From Aristophania vespae (GTDB lineage Bacteria; Pseudomonadota; Alphaproteobacteria; Acetobacterales; Acetobacteraceae), in NCBI RefSeq assembly GCF_009906835.1, contig NZ_CP047652.1, forward strand, positions 1,001,001 to 1,065,000: a DNA stretch of 64,000 nt, in the 5' to 3' direction. The notes beneath the pieces are model-generated. The model saw only the letters and a program-made list of their open reading frames with translations, was not told where the DNA came from and ran no database searches. Made by a program: the position numbers and the translations under genes. The first letter of the stretch is position 1, and every line of letters begins with the position of its first letter. Positions 20,130 through 28,950 of this stretch are shown piece after piece.

Positions 20130-20507
20130 ATGCTTTCTTCTTCGAATTCTTCTCGACAGCCTGTAACCCTGGGCACAGGGTTGGCTATGCTTGTCGGGTT
20201 TGTAGTTTTCCTCTTCGGCCTTTTCTTCATTATTGAAGGTGGAGTTTTGGTTTCTTACGGTGGATCATGGTATTATGTCCTTGAGGGTATTCTATTCCTC
20301 ACACCGGGCGGTCTACTCATGATGATGCGTAAGCCCTTGGGTTGCTGGCTCTTTTTATTAGGATGGGCATTAACAATCCCCTGGACGATCTATGAAGTAG
20401 GTTTCGATTGGATTGGGTGGTTACCTCGCCTTTTTGGCCCTACAGTAATCGCTATCCTTGTCGCTATCAGCCTGTTTGCCCTTAATGGGCGGAAAAGGAG
20501 CGCATAA
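20130..20507 (+). CDS. sldB: polyol (glycerol/sorbitol/arabitol) dehydrogenase small membrane subunit SldB
   Basis: A 125-residue hydrophobic protein with four predicted membrane helices (about 15-38, 45-65, 70-92, 100-118). Its length and layout match SldB, the membrane anchor of the major PQQ-dependent polyol dehydrogenase of Gluconobacter, needed for activity and ubiquinone reduction. The pattern YYVLEGILFL and the FGPTVIAILVA ending resemble known SldB proteins. sldA begins one base after its stop, so the two subunits are made together. The order sldB-sldA is as in Gluconobacter. Confidence 0.9.
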   Translation: MLSSSNSSRQPVTLGTGLAMLVGFVVFLFGLFFIIEGGVLVSYGGSWYYVLEGILFLTPGGLLMMMRKPLGCWLFLLGWALTIPWTIYEVGFDWIGWLPRLFGPTVIAILVAISLFALNGRKRSA

Positions 20508-20508
20508 C

Positions 20509-22704
20509 ATGCAGAAATCAACGATTTTTAAGGCGCTCTTTTTAAGCACCGCTCTTGGAGCTGTGCCCGCTTTAGCGCAGGTTCCTCCTACAACTGTAAC
20601 ACCTGGACCAGGTGAAGCAGGTGACCCAAGTCATAAGGTAACGAAGTCAACTATCTATACTTCGCCAGACCCTTCGACGCCGCAGCCTCCAGGCATCAAC
20701 CCGGCTCATTTACCTAATATTGATGAGATTCCGGCGTCTGAAATTCCTGACATGGTCCCTCAGCAAAGTGCTAATCCGAAGCCGGAAGATTGGCCAGCTT
20801 ATGGGCGTGACGACCGTCAGAACCGTTATTCACCCTTAAAGCAAATTACAGCTGAAAATGCTAAGCACCTGAAAAGGGCGTTTGTTTACCACACAGGTAG
20901 CCTCGTTCCTAAAGGCAAAACCAATAAATGGGCTGCTGAAACAACCCCCATTAAAGTTGGTGATTCGCTTTATCTTTGCTCTGCCCTTAATGACATAATG
21001 CGTGTCGATGCAGCTACGGGCAAAGAAATCTGGCGGCATAAAGCTGGTGTTAAATATGAGAGCATTCCATATACAGCAGCTTGTAAAGGCGTAACTTACT
21101 TTACGTCATCAACAGTGCCCGAAGGGCAACCTTGCCATAACCGTATCATCGAAGCGACGCTTGACATGCGTCTTATCGCTGTTGATGCAGAAACAGGTAA
21201 GCTGTGCTCATCCTTTGGGTTTGGCGGGCAGGTTAACCTCATGCAAGGCCTGGGATACGCTGTTCCTGGCCAGGTCTCAATGACAACTCCTCCACCAATC
21301 ATTAATGGTGTTGTCGTTGTAAACCACGAAGTTCTCGATGGTCAGCGCCGCTGGGCTCCATCAGGCGTGATCCGTGGTTATGATGCCGAAACTGGTAAAT
21401 TTGTTTGGGCATGGGATGTTAATAATCCGACAGACCATCATCAGCCTGGCCCCGGAAAATTCTATAGCCGTGGCACACCCAATTCATGGGCAGCAATGGC
21501 TGGTGATAACGAGTTAGGGTTGGTTTTTGTTCCAACAGGTAACTCGGCCGCAGATTATTACAGTGCCCTGCGCACACCTGAAGAAAACAAAGTTTCTTCA
21601 GCGCTGGTTGCTATAGATGTTAAAACTGGCGAGCCTCGCTGGGTATTCCAAACCACTCATAAAGACGTTTGGGATTATGACATTGGTTCACAGGCCACTC
21701 TTTTTGATTACCACGGTAAAGATGGGTCTGTTACCCCAGCAATCATCATGCCTACAAAGCGTGGTCAGACTTATATCCTAGACCGCCGCACGGGTGAGCC
21801 ACTTCCTGACTTCCCCGTTGTAGAAAAACCAGCACCTCATCCAGGTAATGTTGCTGACGATCCACGCTCACCTACACAACCATGGTCAGTTGCCGTGCCA
21901 AGACTTGGCTTTAAAGATCTGACTGAAGCCAAAATGTGGGGTGTTTCACCTCTCGATCAGCTTGCTTGTCGTATTAAATTCCGCAAAGCAAACTATGTTG
22001 GTGAATTTACGCCGCCAAGCCTTGACAGACCTTGGATTGAATATCCTGGCTATAATGGTGGTAGTGACTGGGGTAGCATCTCCTACGACCCTAACACAGG
22101 TATTATGTTAGCAAACTGGAATAATACACCTATGTATGACCAGCTTGTAACACGTAAAAAAGCCGACCAACTCGGTTTGATACCTGTTGACTCTCCACAA
22201 TTTAATCCAAGCGGTGGTGGAGCTGAGGGTAATGGTGCTCAAGGTGACACACCTTATGGTATTGTTGTGTCTCCTTTCTGGAACGACTTTACAAAAGTGC
22301 TTTGTAACCAGCCTCCATTTGGTATGATCACTGCAATCGACCTGAAAGAGCATAAAGTTCTGTGGCAAAAACCATTAGGAACTGCTCGTGCCAATGGTCC
22401 ATTCGGCCTACCAACAGGATTACCTTTGAATATTGGTACACCTAATAATGGTGGCCCAATTCAAACAGCCGGTGGTGTTGCTTTTGTAGCTGCCGCAACT
22501 GACAACCAAATTCGTGCAATTGACATGAAAACGGGTAAAGTCGTCTGGAGTGATGTATTACCTGGTGGTGGTCAGGCAACGCCGATCACTTACTCTGTAA
22601 ATGGTCGCCAATATGTTGCTATCTTTGCAGGTGGACATCACTTTATGGGCTCACCAATTTCTGATGCGCTTGTAGTTTATGCCCTGCCTGAAGGTACAAA
22701 ATAA
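20509..22704 (+). CDS. sldA: PQQ-dependent polyol dehydrogenase large subunit SldA
   Basis: A 731-residue periplasmic quinoprotein that oxidises polyols such as glycerol, sorbitol and arabitol and passes electrons to ubiquinone. A signal peptide (FKALFLSTALGAVPALAQ) and a Pro-rich linker are followed by an eight-bladed PQQ propeller. Characteristic strings are GRDDRQNRYSPL, PYTAACKGVTYF, VINHEVLDGQRRWAPSGV-like, KDVWDYDIGSQ and PGYNGGSDWGS, all as in Gluconobacter SldA. The start is ATG 20509 after AAGGAG, not the upstream in-frame start inside sldB. A strong terminator follows. Confidence 0.93.
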   Translation: MQKSTIFKALFLSTALGAVPALAQVPPTTVTPGPGEAGDPSHKVTKSTIYTSPDPSTPQPPGINPAHLPNIDEIPASEIPDMVPQQSANPKPEDWPAYGRDDRQNRYSPLKQITAENAKHLKRAFVYHTGSLVPKGKTNKWAAETTPIKVGDSLYLCSALNDIMRVDAATGKEIWRHKAGVKYESIPYTAACKGVTYFTSSTVPEGQPCHNRIIEATLDMRLIAVDAETGKLCSSFGFGGQVNLMQGLGYAVPGQVSMTTPPPIINGVVVVNHEVLDGQRRWAPSGVIRGYDAETGKFVWAWDVNNPTDHHQPGPGKFYSRGTPNSWAAMAGDNELGLVFVPTGNSAADYYSALRTPEENKVSSALVAIDVKTGEPRWVFQTTHKDVWDYDIGSQATLFDYHGKDGSVTPAIIMPTKRGQTYILDRRTGEPLPDFPVVEKPAPHPGNVADDPRSPTQPWSVAVPRLGFKDLTEAKMWGVSPLDQLACRIKFRKANYVGEFTPPSLDRPWIEYPGYNGGSDWGSISYDPNTGIMLANWNNTPMYDQLVTRKKADQLGLIPVDSPQFNPSGGGAEGNGAQGDTPYGIVVSPFWNDFTKVLCNQPPFGMITAIDLKEHKVLWQKPLGTARANGPFGLPTGLPLNIGTPNNGGPIQTAGGVAFVAAATDNQIRAIDMKTGKVVWSDVLPGGGQATPITYSVNGRQYVAIFAGGHHFMGSPISDALVVYALPEGTK

Positions 22705-22738
22705 AATATTTAAACCATTATGGTTTGAATAAGAAAAA

Positions 22739-22770
22739 GGTGGCGAGGCCTCAACCTCGCCACCTTTTTT
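22739..22770 (+). terminator. rho-independent terminator of sldBA
   Basis: A perfect 10 bp GC-rich stem (GGTGGCGAGG, 22739-22748, with CCTCGCCACC, 22755-22764), loop CCTCAA, then six Ts. It lies 34 bases after the sldA stop. Confidence 0.95.
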
Positions 22771-22879
22771 AATTTCGTGTTATTTTTTTATCTTGCATTA
22801 ATATGTTTCTTATCCAAAACTTATTGGTGCAAATCTGTAGATTTTTACAGAATAACCGCATCGTTAGAAGGCTCATTAA

Positions 22880-24154
22880 ATGACAAAAGAAAAATGTGAA
22901 TCTTTTTCATTCGCCTTTCCCGTCATGCATGGAACAATGGGACCTTCAGTTTTAGACCAAAGACGTTTGGCTCAAGAAACAGGAATGTTTACTTTCGATC
23001 CGGGCTTTGGTTCTACAGCAGCATGTGAAAGCAAAATTACATTTATCGACGGTGAGAAAGGCATTCTCCTTCATCGTGGATATCCTATCGAACAGCTAGC
23101 CTTACATACTGACTACACCGAAACAGCCTATCTTTTGCTGTACGGGGAGCTCCCTACCAAAGAGCAATATGACGTATTTTGTGAAGACATGGCTTCTCAA
23201 CGCTTGTTAAATGAGCAAATACGCAATTTTTTTAATGGTTTCCGTAGGGACGCACACCCTATGGCAATATTATGCGGTACTGTAGCGGCCTTATCGGCTT
23301 TTTATAGCGATGTACTTCAGACAAAGCCTTGTCATCATGATCTGTCTGCAAGGCGCCTTATTGCTAAAGTACCGACTATTGCTGCATGCGCTTATAAATA
23401 TACAATTGGCGAACCTTTTATTTATCCTGATGAAACTTTGCCATTTTCCGAAAACTTACTTTATATGCTTTTTTCAAGGCCCGGCCGTCCTTATAAAGCA
23501 GACCCTGTACTGGCCCGAGCATTAGACCGCATTCTTATTTTACATGCTGATCATGAGCAAAATGCATCAACAAGCGCTGTCAGACTCGTAGGTTCAACTG
23601 GCTCAAACCCCTTTGCCTGTATTTCTGCTGGAATAGCAGCTCTTTGGGGGCCCTCTCATGGAGGTGCTAATGAAGCTGTTTTAGCAATGTTTGACCAAAT
23701 TGGCTCACGCGAAAACATTCCTGCTTTTTTAGAACGGGTCAAAAATAAAGAGTCTGGTGTAAGGTTAATGGGCTTTGGGCACCGGGTTTATCGTAATTTT
23801 GACCCACGTGCAAAACTCCTTCAGGCAACTTATCACGAAGTTATCGATACTCTTGGATTAAAGCGCGATCCTTGTTTAGATCTTGCAATGGAGCTCGAGC
23901 GCATTGCCATAGAAGATGATTATTTTATACAAAGAAAGTTATATCCTAACGTAGATTTTTATTCAGGGCTCATTCTTAAAGCATTGGGCATTCCTACTTC
24001 TATGTTTACGGCAATTTTTGCAATTGCACGTACAGCAGGATGGGTCAGTCATTGGATAGAAATGATTTCTAATCCCACGATGCGTATTGCGCGCCCACGT
24101 CAGCTTTATACAGGAAAGATTCAAAGAGACGTTCTTCCTATGGAAGAGAGATAA
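22880..24154 (+). CDS. gltA: citrate synthase (type II/hexameric-like)
   Basis: A 424-residue TCA-cycle enzyme condensing oxaloacetate and acetyl-CoA. The catalytic triad is visible: His260 in GPSHGGANE, His301 in GFGHRVYR and Asp359 in VDFYSGL, matching E. coli His264/His305/Asp362 in spacing. [10 protein letters not shown] precedes the first. In Acetobacter this enzyme is called AarA and matters for acetate tolerance, which would fit the inferred lifestyle. It stands alone, between the sldBA terminator and its own weak terminator. GAAGG lies 8 bases before the ATG. Confidence 0.95.
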   Translation: MTKEKCESFSFAFPVMHGTMGPSVLDQRRLAQETGMFTFDPGFGSTAACESKITFIDGEKGILLHRGYPIEQLALHTDYTETAYLLLYGELPTKEQYDVFCEDMASQRLLNEQIRNFFNGFRRDAHPMAILCGTVAALSAFYSDVLQTKPCHHDLSARRLIAKVPTIAACAYKYTIGEPFIYPDETLPFSENLLYMLFSRPGRPYKADPVLARALDRILILHADHEQNASTSAVRLVGSTGSNPFACISAGIAALWGPSHGGANEAVLAMFDQIGSRENIPAFLERVKNKESGVRLMGFGHRVYRNFDPRAKLLQATYHEVIDTLGLKRDPCLDLAMELERIAIEDDYFIQRKLYPNVDFYSGLILKALGIPTSMFTAIFAIARTAGWVSHWIEMISNPTMRIARPRQLYTGKIQRDVLPMEER

Positions 24155-24182
24155 AATCTACTTCAGCTTAGAAAACGAAATT

Positions 24183-24235
24183 CTTCAGATAAATTTGCTC
24201 TTTATTGGCAAGTTATAAAGACTTTTTTTCTGAAG
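24183..24235 (+). terminator. probable terminator after citrate synthase
   Basis: Stem TCTTTAT (24199-24205) with ATAAAGA (24215-24221), then a run of seven Ts (24223-24229). An outer pair CTTCAGA/TCTGAAG (24183-24189, 24229-24235) encloses it. The inner stem is AT-rich, so it is weaker than the sldBA terminator. Confidence 0.6.
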
Positions 24236-24511
24236 ATTTACCGAGGTCTAAAAGTGTCTTTATTTAAAATGACAAAGAGTATTCGAGGATTATAAAAACC
24301 AAAAATATACTAATTTTTTATAATGTATCATTTTTTTTAAACATACGCTTATATGTATAGCCAAATTTATTATATTAAAAAATTAACTATAAAATAAAAT
24401 TTTAGATTTACCCTTATGGCTGTGACACAATATTATTCTTTAACGTTTAATTTTCTCTTTGTGTCTAAGCCTAGAAGCTTACATTATTTTAAGCCAATGA
24501 AAGGTTTAACA
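24236..24511 (+). other. AT-rich intergenic region
   Basis: No gene is visible. The stretch around 24300-24410 is extremely AT-rich and probably carries the promoter of the small exported protein that follows. An in-frame upstream reading from 24416 lacks a ribosome site and is probably untranslated. Confidence 0.5.
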
Positions 24512-24982
24512 ATGTCACGTGCATATTTCGGCTACGGTCTAGCTCTTATCTCCGCTTTAAGCATGGGTGTAGCAATTCCAGCTGCCTCTTATGCTGCTGA
24601 GCATCATGCTAAAGATGTCGCTAAGCCTGTAGGTCATATCCATCTTAAAACTCACTCCGCTGACTTGGGTGTTGGTTATACCTGGGGCGATGGCACTTTG
24701 GTTTATCGCGGTAAGACACATCACTTTAAAATTAGCGGCGGAAATATTGCTGCCCTCGGTTACGCTAGCATCGAAGCCAATGGAGAGGTATATAACCTTA
24801 AGCACCTTCATGACTTTGACGGCGAATATGGCTCATTAGCTGGTGAAGCAACGGTCGCCGAAGGCGTCGGTGGTGCGCTCCTTGCTAATAGTAATGGCGT
24901 TCGCTTAAAAATTACCTCTAAGGCCAGTGGTGCCCATCTAACAGCAGGGCTACAAGGGCTGAAATTTACGCTTAAAGACTAA
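24512..24982 (+). CDS. small exported protein of unknown function
   Basis: A 156-residue protein with a clear signal peptide (LALISALSMGVAIPAASYA, cut near residue 28). The mature part is glycine-rich and probably beta-structured: GVGYTWGDGTLVYRGKTHHF, EVYNLKHLHDFDGEYGSLAG, a Gly/Ala-rich VAEGVGGALLANSNG turn, and repeating hydrophobic strands. I recognise the pattern from exported proteins of other Proteobacteria but know no firm function. AAAGG lies 7 bases before the chosen ATG. It is monocistronic with its own promoter region and a strong terminator. Confidence 0.75.
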   Translation: MSRAYFGYGLALISALSMGVAIPAASYAAEHHAKDVAKPVGHIHLKTHSADLGVGYTWGDGTLVYRGKTHHFKISGGNIAALGYASIEANGEVYNLKHLHDFDGEYGSLAGEATVAEGVGGALLANSNGVRLKITSKASGAHLTAGLQGLKFTLKD

Positions 24983-24990
24983 TAAACATC

Positions 24991-25026
24991 AAAAAACCCC
25001 GCTTTTTCAATAAAGCGGGGTTTTTT
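24991..25026. terminator. strong bidirectional terminator
   Basis: A 15 bp perfect inverted repeat (AAAAAACCCCGCTTT with AAAGCGGGGTTTTTT) around loop TTCAAT. The terminal A and T runs make it work on both strands. It separates the exported-protein gene from the convergent small gene at 25048. Confidence 0.95.
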
Positions 25027-25047
25027 GTCATTATTTTATAAAATATA

Positions 25048-25284
25048 TCAACAATTACAGCCACGTGTATGGCCGTGACTTCTTTTTACAAGATGGTGAT
25101 CAATCCATTCAGACACGAGCAAACGCGCTTCGGGCAAAGAAGATTCTGGATGGTAAATACGATAAAGCGTCGTACAGGCGGTAAAAGCCTGCATATCGTC
25201 TTGCCCCATATCCTTTAATTCCTGATAGGCTGTAATCACAGCTCTCTCACATTTACGCCCAATATAGCGGGTGTCGATTGTCAT
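25048..25284 (-). CDS. conserved small hypothetical protein with His/Cys-rich tail
   Basis: A 78-residue, probably cytosolic, mostly helical protein (AFTACTTLYRIYHPESSLPEARLLV). It ends in RSHGHTRGCNC, with two His and two Cys that could bind a metal. I do not recognise a domain. It is monocistronic and convergent with the upstream exported protein, sharing its terminator. The coding reality rests on sensible composition, a fitting terminator and a plausible ATG. Confidence 0.65.
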   Translation of the reverse strand: MTIDTRYIGRKCERAVITAYQELKDMGQDDMQAFTACTTLYRIYHPESSLPEARLLVSEWIDHHLVKRSHGHTRGCNC

Positions 25285-25489
25285 TTTACTTCGTCCCTAG
25301 AAACCCGCCACTCATTAAGGCGACTCAAGTACCCAACGGCTTGTTGACCGTGAGTTGAGTGCTATTTAGGCACAATTTTGTGATTATGTTCAAACTATTT
25401 ATCTGCAAAATAGGAATAAAGTTTTTTGCACTACCCTCAAGCCTCTCTAAAGGCTAAATGTTTAAGAGGAATCTATTTTGGAGATCGAT

Positions 25490-26239
25490 ATGACCGCAGA
25501 TGCTGTTCCAGCCAATAATATTCGTCTAACTCAATGGGACCGCGATGCAGCATTAATGACAGCCCGCATCCTACTTGAAATTAAAGCTATTAATTTCCGC
25601 CCAGATGAACCTTATACGCTGACTTCTGGTTGGAAATCACCTGTTTATATCGATTGCCGGAAGATTATATTTTTTCCTCGCGCTCGCACAAAAATTATGG
25701 AGCTCGCTGTTGAAAAAATTGAACGTCATATTGGTTATGAAAGCCTAGATGCCGTTGTGGGCGGTGAAACTGCTGGTATTCCGTTCTCAGCCTGGATTGC
25801 CGACCGTCTTATGACACCTATGGCTTATGTGCGCAAAAAGCCCAAAGGGTTTGGTCGTAATGCCCAAATTGAAGGTGATGTGCCTGAAAATATGCGCACT
25901 TTGCTTGTCGAAGATCTTACAACAGACGGTGCCTCTAAAATCCGCTTTGTGAAAGCTTTGCGTGAAGCTGGCGCCATTGTTGATCACACTTTTGTTGTTT
26001 TTTATTACGGCGTCTTCCCTGGAGCACAAAAATCCCTCGCTAATATGGGAATCAATCTCCATGCTTTATGCACTTGGTGGGATGTTTTAGAAGCCTGCGC
26101 TGATGGTAAATATTTTTCTGACAAAGATAGCGCAGAAGTAAGACGCTTTTTAGAAGATCCCTGCGCCTGGTCAAAAGCACATGGCGGCGTTGGCAGCGTA
26201 GAGGAAGCTTTGGCCTATAAAACTGAAGAAAAGAAGTAA
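25490..26239 (+). CDS. pyrE: orotate phosphoribosyltransferase
   Basis: Converts orotate and PRPP to OMP in pyrimidine synthesis. The 249-residue product has the type I phosphoribosyltransferase PRPP loop LLVEDLTTDGASKI, the substrate region TSGWKSPVYIDCRK, and YVRKKPKGFGR with the OPRT lysines. The ATG at 25490 has GGAG 6 bases upstream; a TTG at 25478 is less likely. murI follows after 6 bp. The C-terminal tail beyond the core is somewhat longer than in E. coli PyrE, as in other alphaproteobacteria. Confidence 0.93.
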   Translation: MTADAVPANNIRLTQWDRDAALMTARILLEIKAINFRPDEPYTLTSGWKSPVYIDCRKIIFFPRARTKIMELAVEKIERHIGYESLDAVVGGETAGIPFSAWIADRLMTPMAYVRKKPKGFGRNAQIEGDVPENMRTLLVEDLTTDGASKIRFVKALREAGAIVDHTFVVFYYGVFPGAQKSLANMGINLHALCTWWDVLEACADGKYFSDKDSAEVRRFLEDPCAWSKAHGGVGSVEEALAYKTEEKK

Positions 26240-26245
26240 AATATT

Positions 26246-27087
26246 ATGAAGGGCTCCCATACTCCACCACGAGTCTCGCCAAGAATCTTGGTGTTTGATT
26301 CAGGTATTGGTGGAATGGGAGCTGTTCAAGCTCTGAGACATTTGGCGCCAATTCTGCGTATAGATTATCTTGCTGATACAGCCTTATTTCCATATGGCGA
26401 GCAGGAAGATGAATTTCTTACAAAAAGAATTGTTTCTCTCCTTTCATCAGCAGAAAAAGAGCTTAAACCTGATTTACTTATTGTTGCCTGCAATACAGCC
26501 AGTACTTTAGCCCTCACCCCCTACGTCAAACTCTCAATCTTCCTATCGTGGGATGCGTTCCTCCTATTAGATGGGCAGGGCGGGTTTCAGTGTCACGCAC
26601 CATCGGACTTCTTGCAACATCGGCTACCATTCGGCGCCCTTATATTTCTCAGCTTTGGCACGATTATGCTGATGATTGTCAGCTCTTGGTTCATGGAGCT
26701 AGAAATCTAGCCGATCTAGCTGAGCAAGCTTTTAGAGGTGAAACTCCAGACCCTGCCTTGGTTAAACATGAGTTGGACCAGCTCTTTAATCAGAAAGGCG
26801 GAGAAAAAATTGATACAATCGGGTTAGGCTGCACACATTACAGCTTTTTATTACCCAGCTTTCAGAGAGTAGCCCCAGCCCACATAGCATGGCTGGATCC
26901 CGCCCCCGCTGTTGCTCAGCAAGCCCTAAGACGCTTAAAAGAAAACTGGTCCTTCCCCTTATATGCTGACAAGGAAGCGACAGCGCCGCGCTTTTTTATG
27001 ACGTCTCTACCAGCAGATAAAGACCGCCTCACAGAGCAGGTAAGATGGCTTGGTTATAACTCTTGTGAGTTATTTCCAACCCCGTAA
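26246..27087 (+). CDS. murI: glutamate racemase, frameshifted
   Basis: Makes D-glutamate for peptidoglycan. The aspartate/glutamate racemase motifs are FDSGIGG (N-terminal Asp), ACNTAS with catalytic Cys82, and GLGCTHY with the second catalytic Cys. The first frame ends at 26710 in nonsense. One more C in the CCCCC run at 26517-26521 restores LRQTLNLPIVGCVPPIRWAG and joins the frame to 27087. The total is about 280 residues, normal for the family. Because the enzyme is essential in most bacteria, a sequence error is far more likely than a pseudogene. It forms an operon with pyrE. Confidence 0.88.
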
Positions 27088-27696
27088 ACACTTCAAGTTT
27101 GCTAGCTGAACCGTGTTTTTTTATTTCAGAGCCGCTGCGATTTTAGGGCATGGATAGAATATTTATGAGCCAGCCAGGGCATTAGAAAAACATATTGCCA
27201 GCTTGATGTACGACGCAGAAATCAAGCCTAAGTGACTAAAAGAAATACAAAAAATACTAATGTAAGATTTATAATGTGGCCTGAACATTATAAATAATCA
27301 ATTAGATTGGAATTAGAAACGTTTACAGACATAAACCAGATAACTTTGGTAAGATTCAGCCATTTATCCAAAATTGAAACTGATAAAAACTGATCTCATA
27401 GTCTGTCATCACTGCTCTTATTGGCCCTTATAAAGTCTCGCTCAATTAGATCAGATTCGGCAATTTTTTATTTATTATTGATCCAGTTGGCTGCATGGCT
27501 CAAAATTTCACAGAAATAGCTTTTCTTAAAATCATGGCAACGCATAACCTAAGAAAAGCTTGGAAATTGACATTCTGTTGGCTGACAAGGTGTCGCTAAC
27601 TGGTAATAATTCGAGATAAACTATATAGGCCAATTCTAAAATTTTTAGCCTTACATTAGAAAAATGACAGACAACCGCGCCTCTTCACTAATTTTT
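27088..27696. other. 609 bp without a recognisable gene; holds an inverted repeat
   Basis: Between the convergent murI and polyprenyl synthase genes. No reading frame with a start and family resemblance is visible. An 11 bp perfect inverted repeat, AGCTTTTCTTA/TAAGAAAAGCT (27518-27528 and 27550-27560), encloses 21 bases. Short protein-like stretches broken by stops hint at decayed coding DNA, but I could not identify them. Confidence 0.5.
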
Positions 27697-28755
27697 TCAA
27701 TGTGCCCTATGAACTGTATAGAGAACAGTCCGAGCTAATAAGTCTTTTAATTCAGAATCAGGGAAAATCTCCAAAGCCTTAACAGCTGCCTCGGCATATT
27801 CTGCTGCTTTATCAAGAGTGGCTTTGATGGCACCAGTTTGAGTGATTAATTTCAATGCATGATCAAGATCAGATTCTTCCTGATCACTGGCTTCAATAAC
27901 ACGCTCCCAGAATTTTTTATCCTCATCACTTCCGGCAGCATAGGCAGCCAGCACGGGCAGAGTGATTTTACCTTCACGCAAGTCATCACCAACCGTTTTA
28001 CCTAGCACCTGCTGATCTGCCGCATAATCAAGAGCATCATCAACAAGCTGAAAGGCCATACCTAAATTTGTACCAAATATCTCAAGAGCAGATTCTTCTT
28101 TTTTTCCTTTTCCGGCAACAACAGCCCCTACTCGGCAGGCTGCCGCAAATAAAGCTGCCGTTTTTCCATGAATAACTTCAAGGTAGCGTTCAACAGGCGT
28201 CGAAAGGTCGTTCTGTGTGGTCATTTGCAAGACCTCACCCTCAGCAATCGTTGCTGAAGCATCTGACAAAATTGCCATTACCTGCAAAGAGCCATCAGCT
28301 GTCATAAGCTGAAAAGAACGAGCAAATAAGAAATCTCCAACCAGGACAGAGGCCTTATTGCCAAAAAGGGCATTAGCCGATTCAAGACCGCGGCGAAGCG
28401 TGCTTTCATCAACAACATCATCATGTAACAACGTGGCTGTATGAATAAATTCTACACAAGCAGCCAACCCTACGTGACGCTGATGGTCTGGTCCCGCTTC
28501 ATATCCACATAAACGTGCAGAAGCGAGAGTCAAAAGGGGTCGTAATCTTTTACCCCCTGCCGCAATAAGATGAGCTGCCAACTGAGGAATAAGCGCAACA
28601 GGGCTTTGCATCCGCTCTAATATGGCCCGGTTACAAGCCTGCATGTCCTCATCAAGATAGGCAGCTAAAGCGTGAAGAGCATCCTCACCTTTGGCACTTC
28701 CCCCTTCCGAGCCAGAATTTGTTGTTGTTTGATAATCTGGTGAGAAAGAAACCAA
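27697..28755 (-). CDS. ispB: all-trans long-chain polyprenyl diphosphate synthase (ubiquinone side chain)
   Basis: A trans-prenyltransferase that extends FPP with isopentenyl units to the octa-/decaprenyl chain of ubiquinone. The 352-residue product has both aspartate-rich motifs: DDVVDE (Asp112, Asp113, Asp116) and LVDDALDY. GGKRLRP, the pyrophosphate-binding segment, precedes the first. Chain length cannot be read off; related bacteria make Q9 or Q10. TTG at 28755 is the only start keeping the conserved upstream residues, and its ribosome site is weak. It lies downstream of nrdB, separated by a hairpin. Confidence 0.88.
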   Translation of the reverse strand: MVSFSPDYQTTTNSGSEGGSAKGEDALHALAAYLDEDMQACNRAILERMQSPVALIPQLAAHLIAAGGKRLRPLLTLASARLCGYEAGPDHQRHVGLAACVEFIHTATLLHDDVVDESTLRRGLESANALFGNKASVLVGDFLFARSFQLMTADGSLQVMAILSDASATIAEGEVLQMTTQNDLSTPVERYLEVIHGKTAALFAAACRVGAVVAGKGKKEESALEIFGTNLGMAFQLVDDALDYAADQQVLGKTVGDDLREGKITLPVLAAYAAGSDEDKKFWERVIEASDQEESDLDHALKLITQTGAIKATLDKAAEYAEAAVKALEIFPDSELKDLLARTVLYTVHRAH

Positions 28756-28860
28756 GGGTCACTACTCCGCTGTCCATAACCTAGTTAGGGCACTATAACA
28801 CGATAAAGTGCCACATATCTTTAATTGGATATGGAGTCACTTTCGCAATAGATAATAGCA

Positions 28861-28932
28861 AAAATATGGGCAGCTAAGAAGAGGCGGTCAAGCGTTGATT
28901 GACCGTCTGCAACCATTAACGACCCATATTTT
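28861..28932 (-). terminator. nested inverted repeat, probable terminator of nrdAB
   Basis: Outer arms AAAATATGGG (28861-28870) and CCCATATTTT (28923-28932) enclose CGGTCAA (28885-28891) and TTGACCG (28899-28905), almost on the same centre. Read on the minus strand it follows the nrdB stop by about 18 bases and ends in TTTTTG. The AT-rich outer arm and the unpaired middle make it an unusual terminator. Confidence 0.6.
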
Positions 28933-28950
28933 AGAATTTATACGCTAATA

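Noticed and set aside
26246-27087. murI as a true pseudogene or programmed frameshift
   Set aside because: The shift is a single missing C in a C run like the other breaks in the window; there is no slippery heptamer, and the gene is normally essential.
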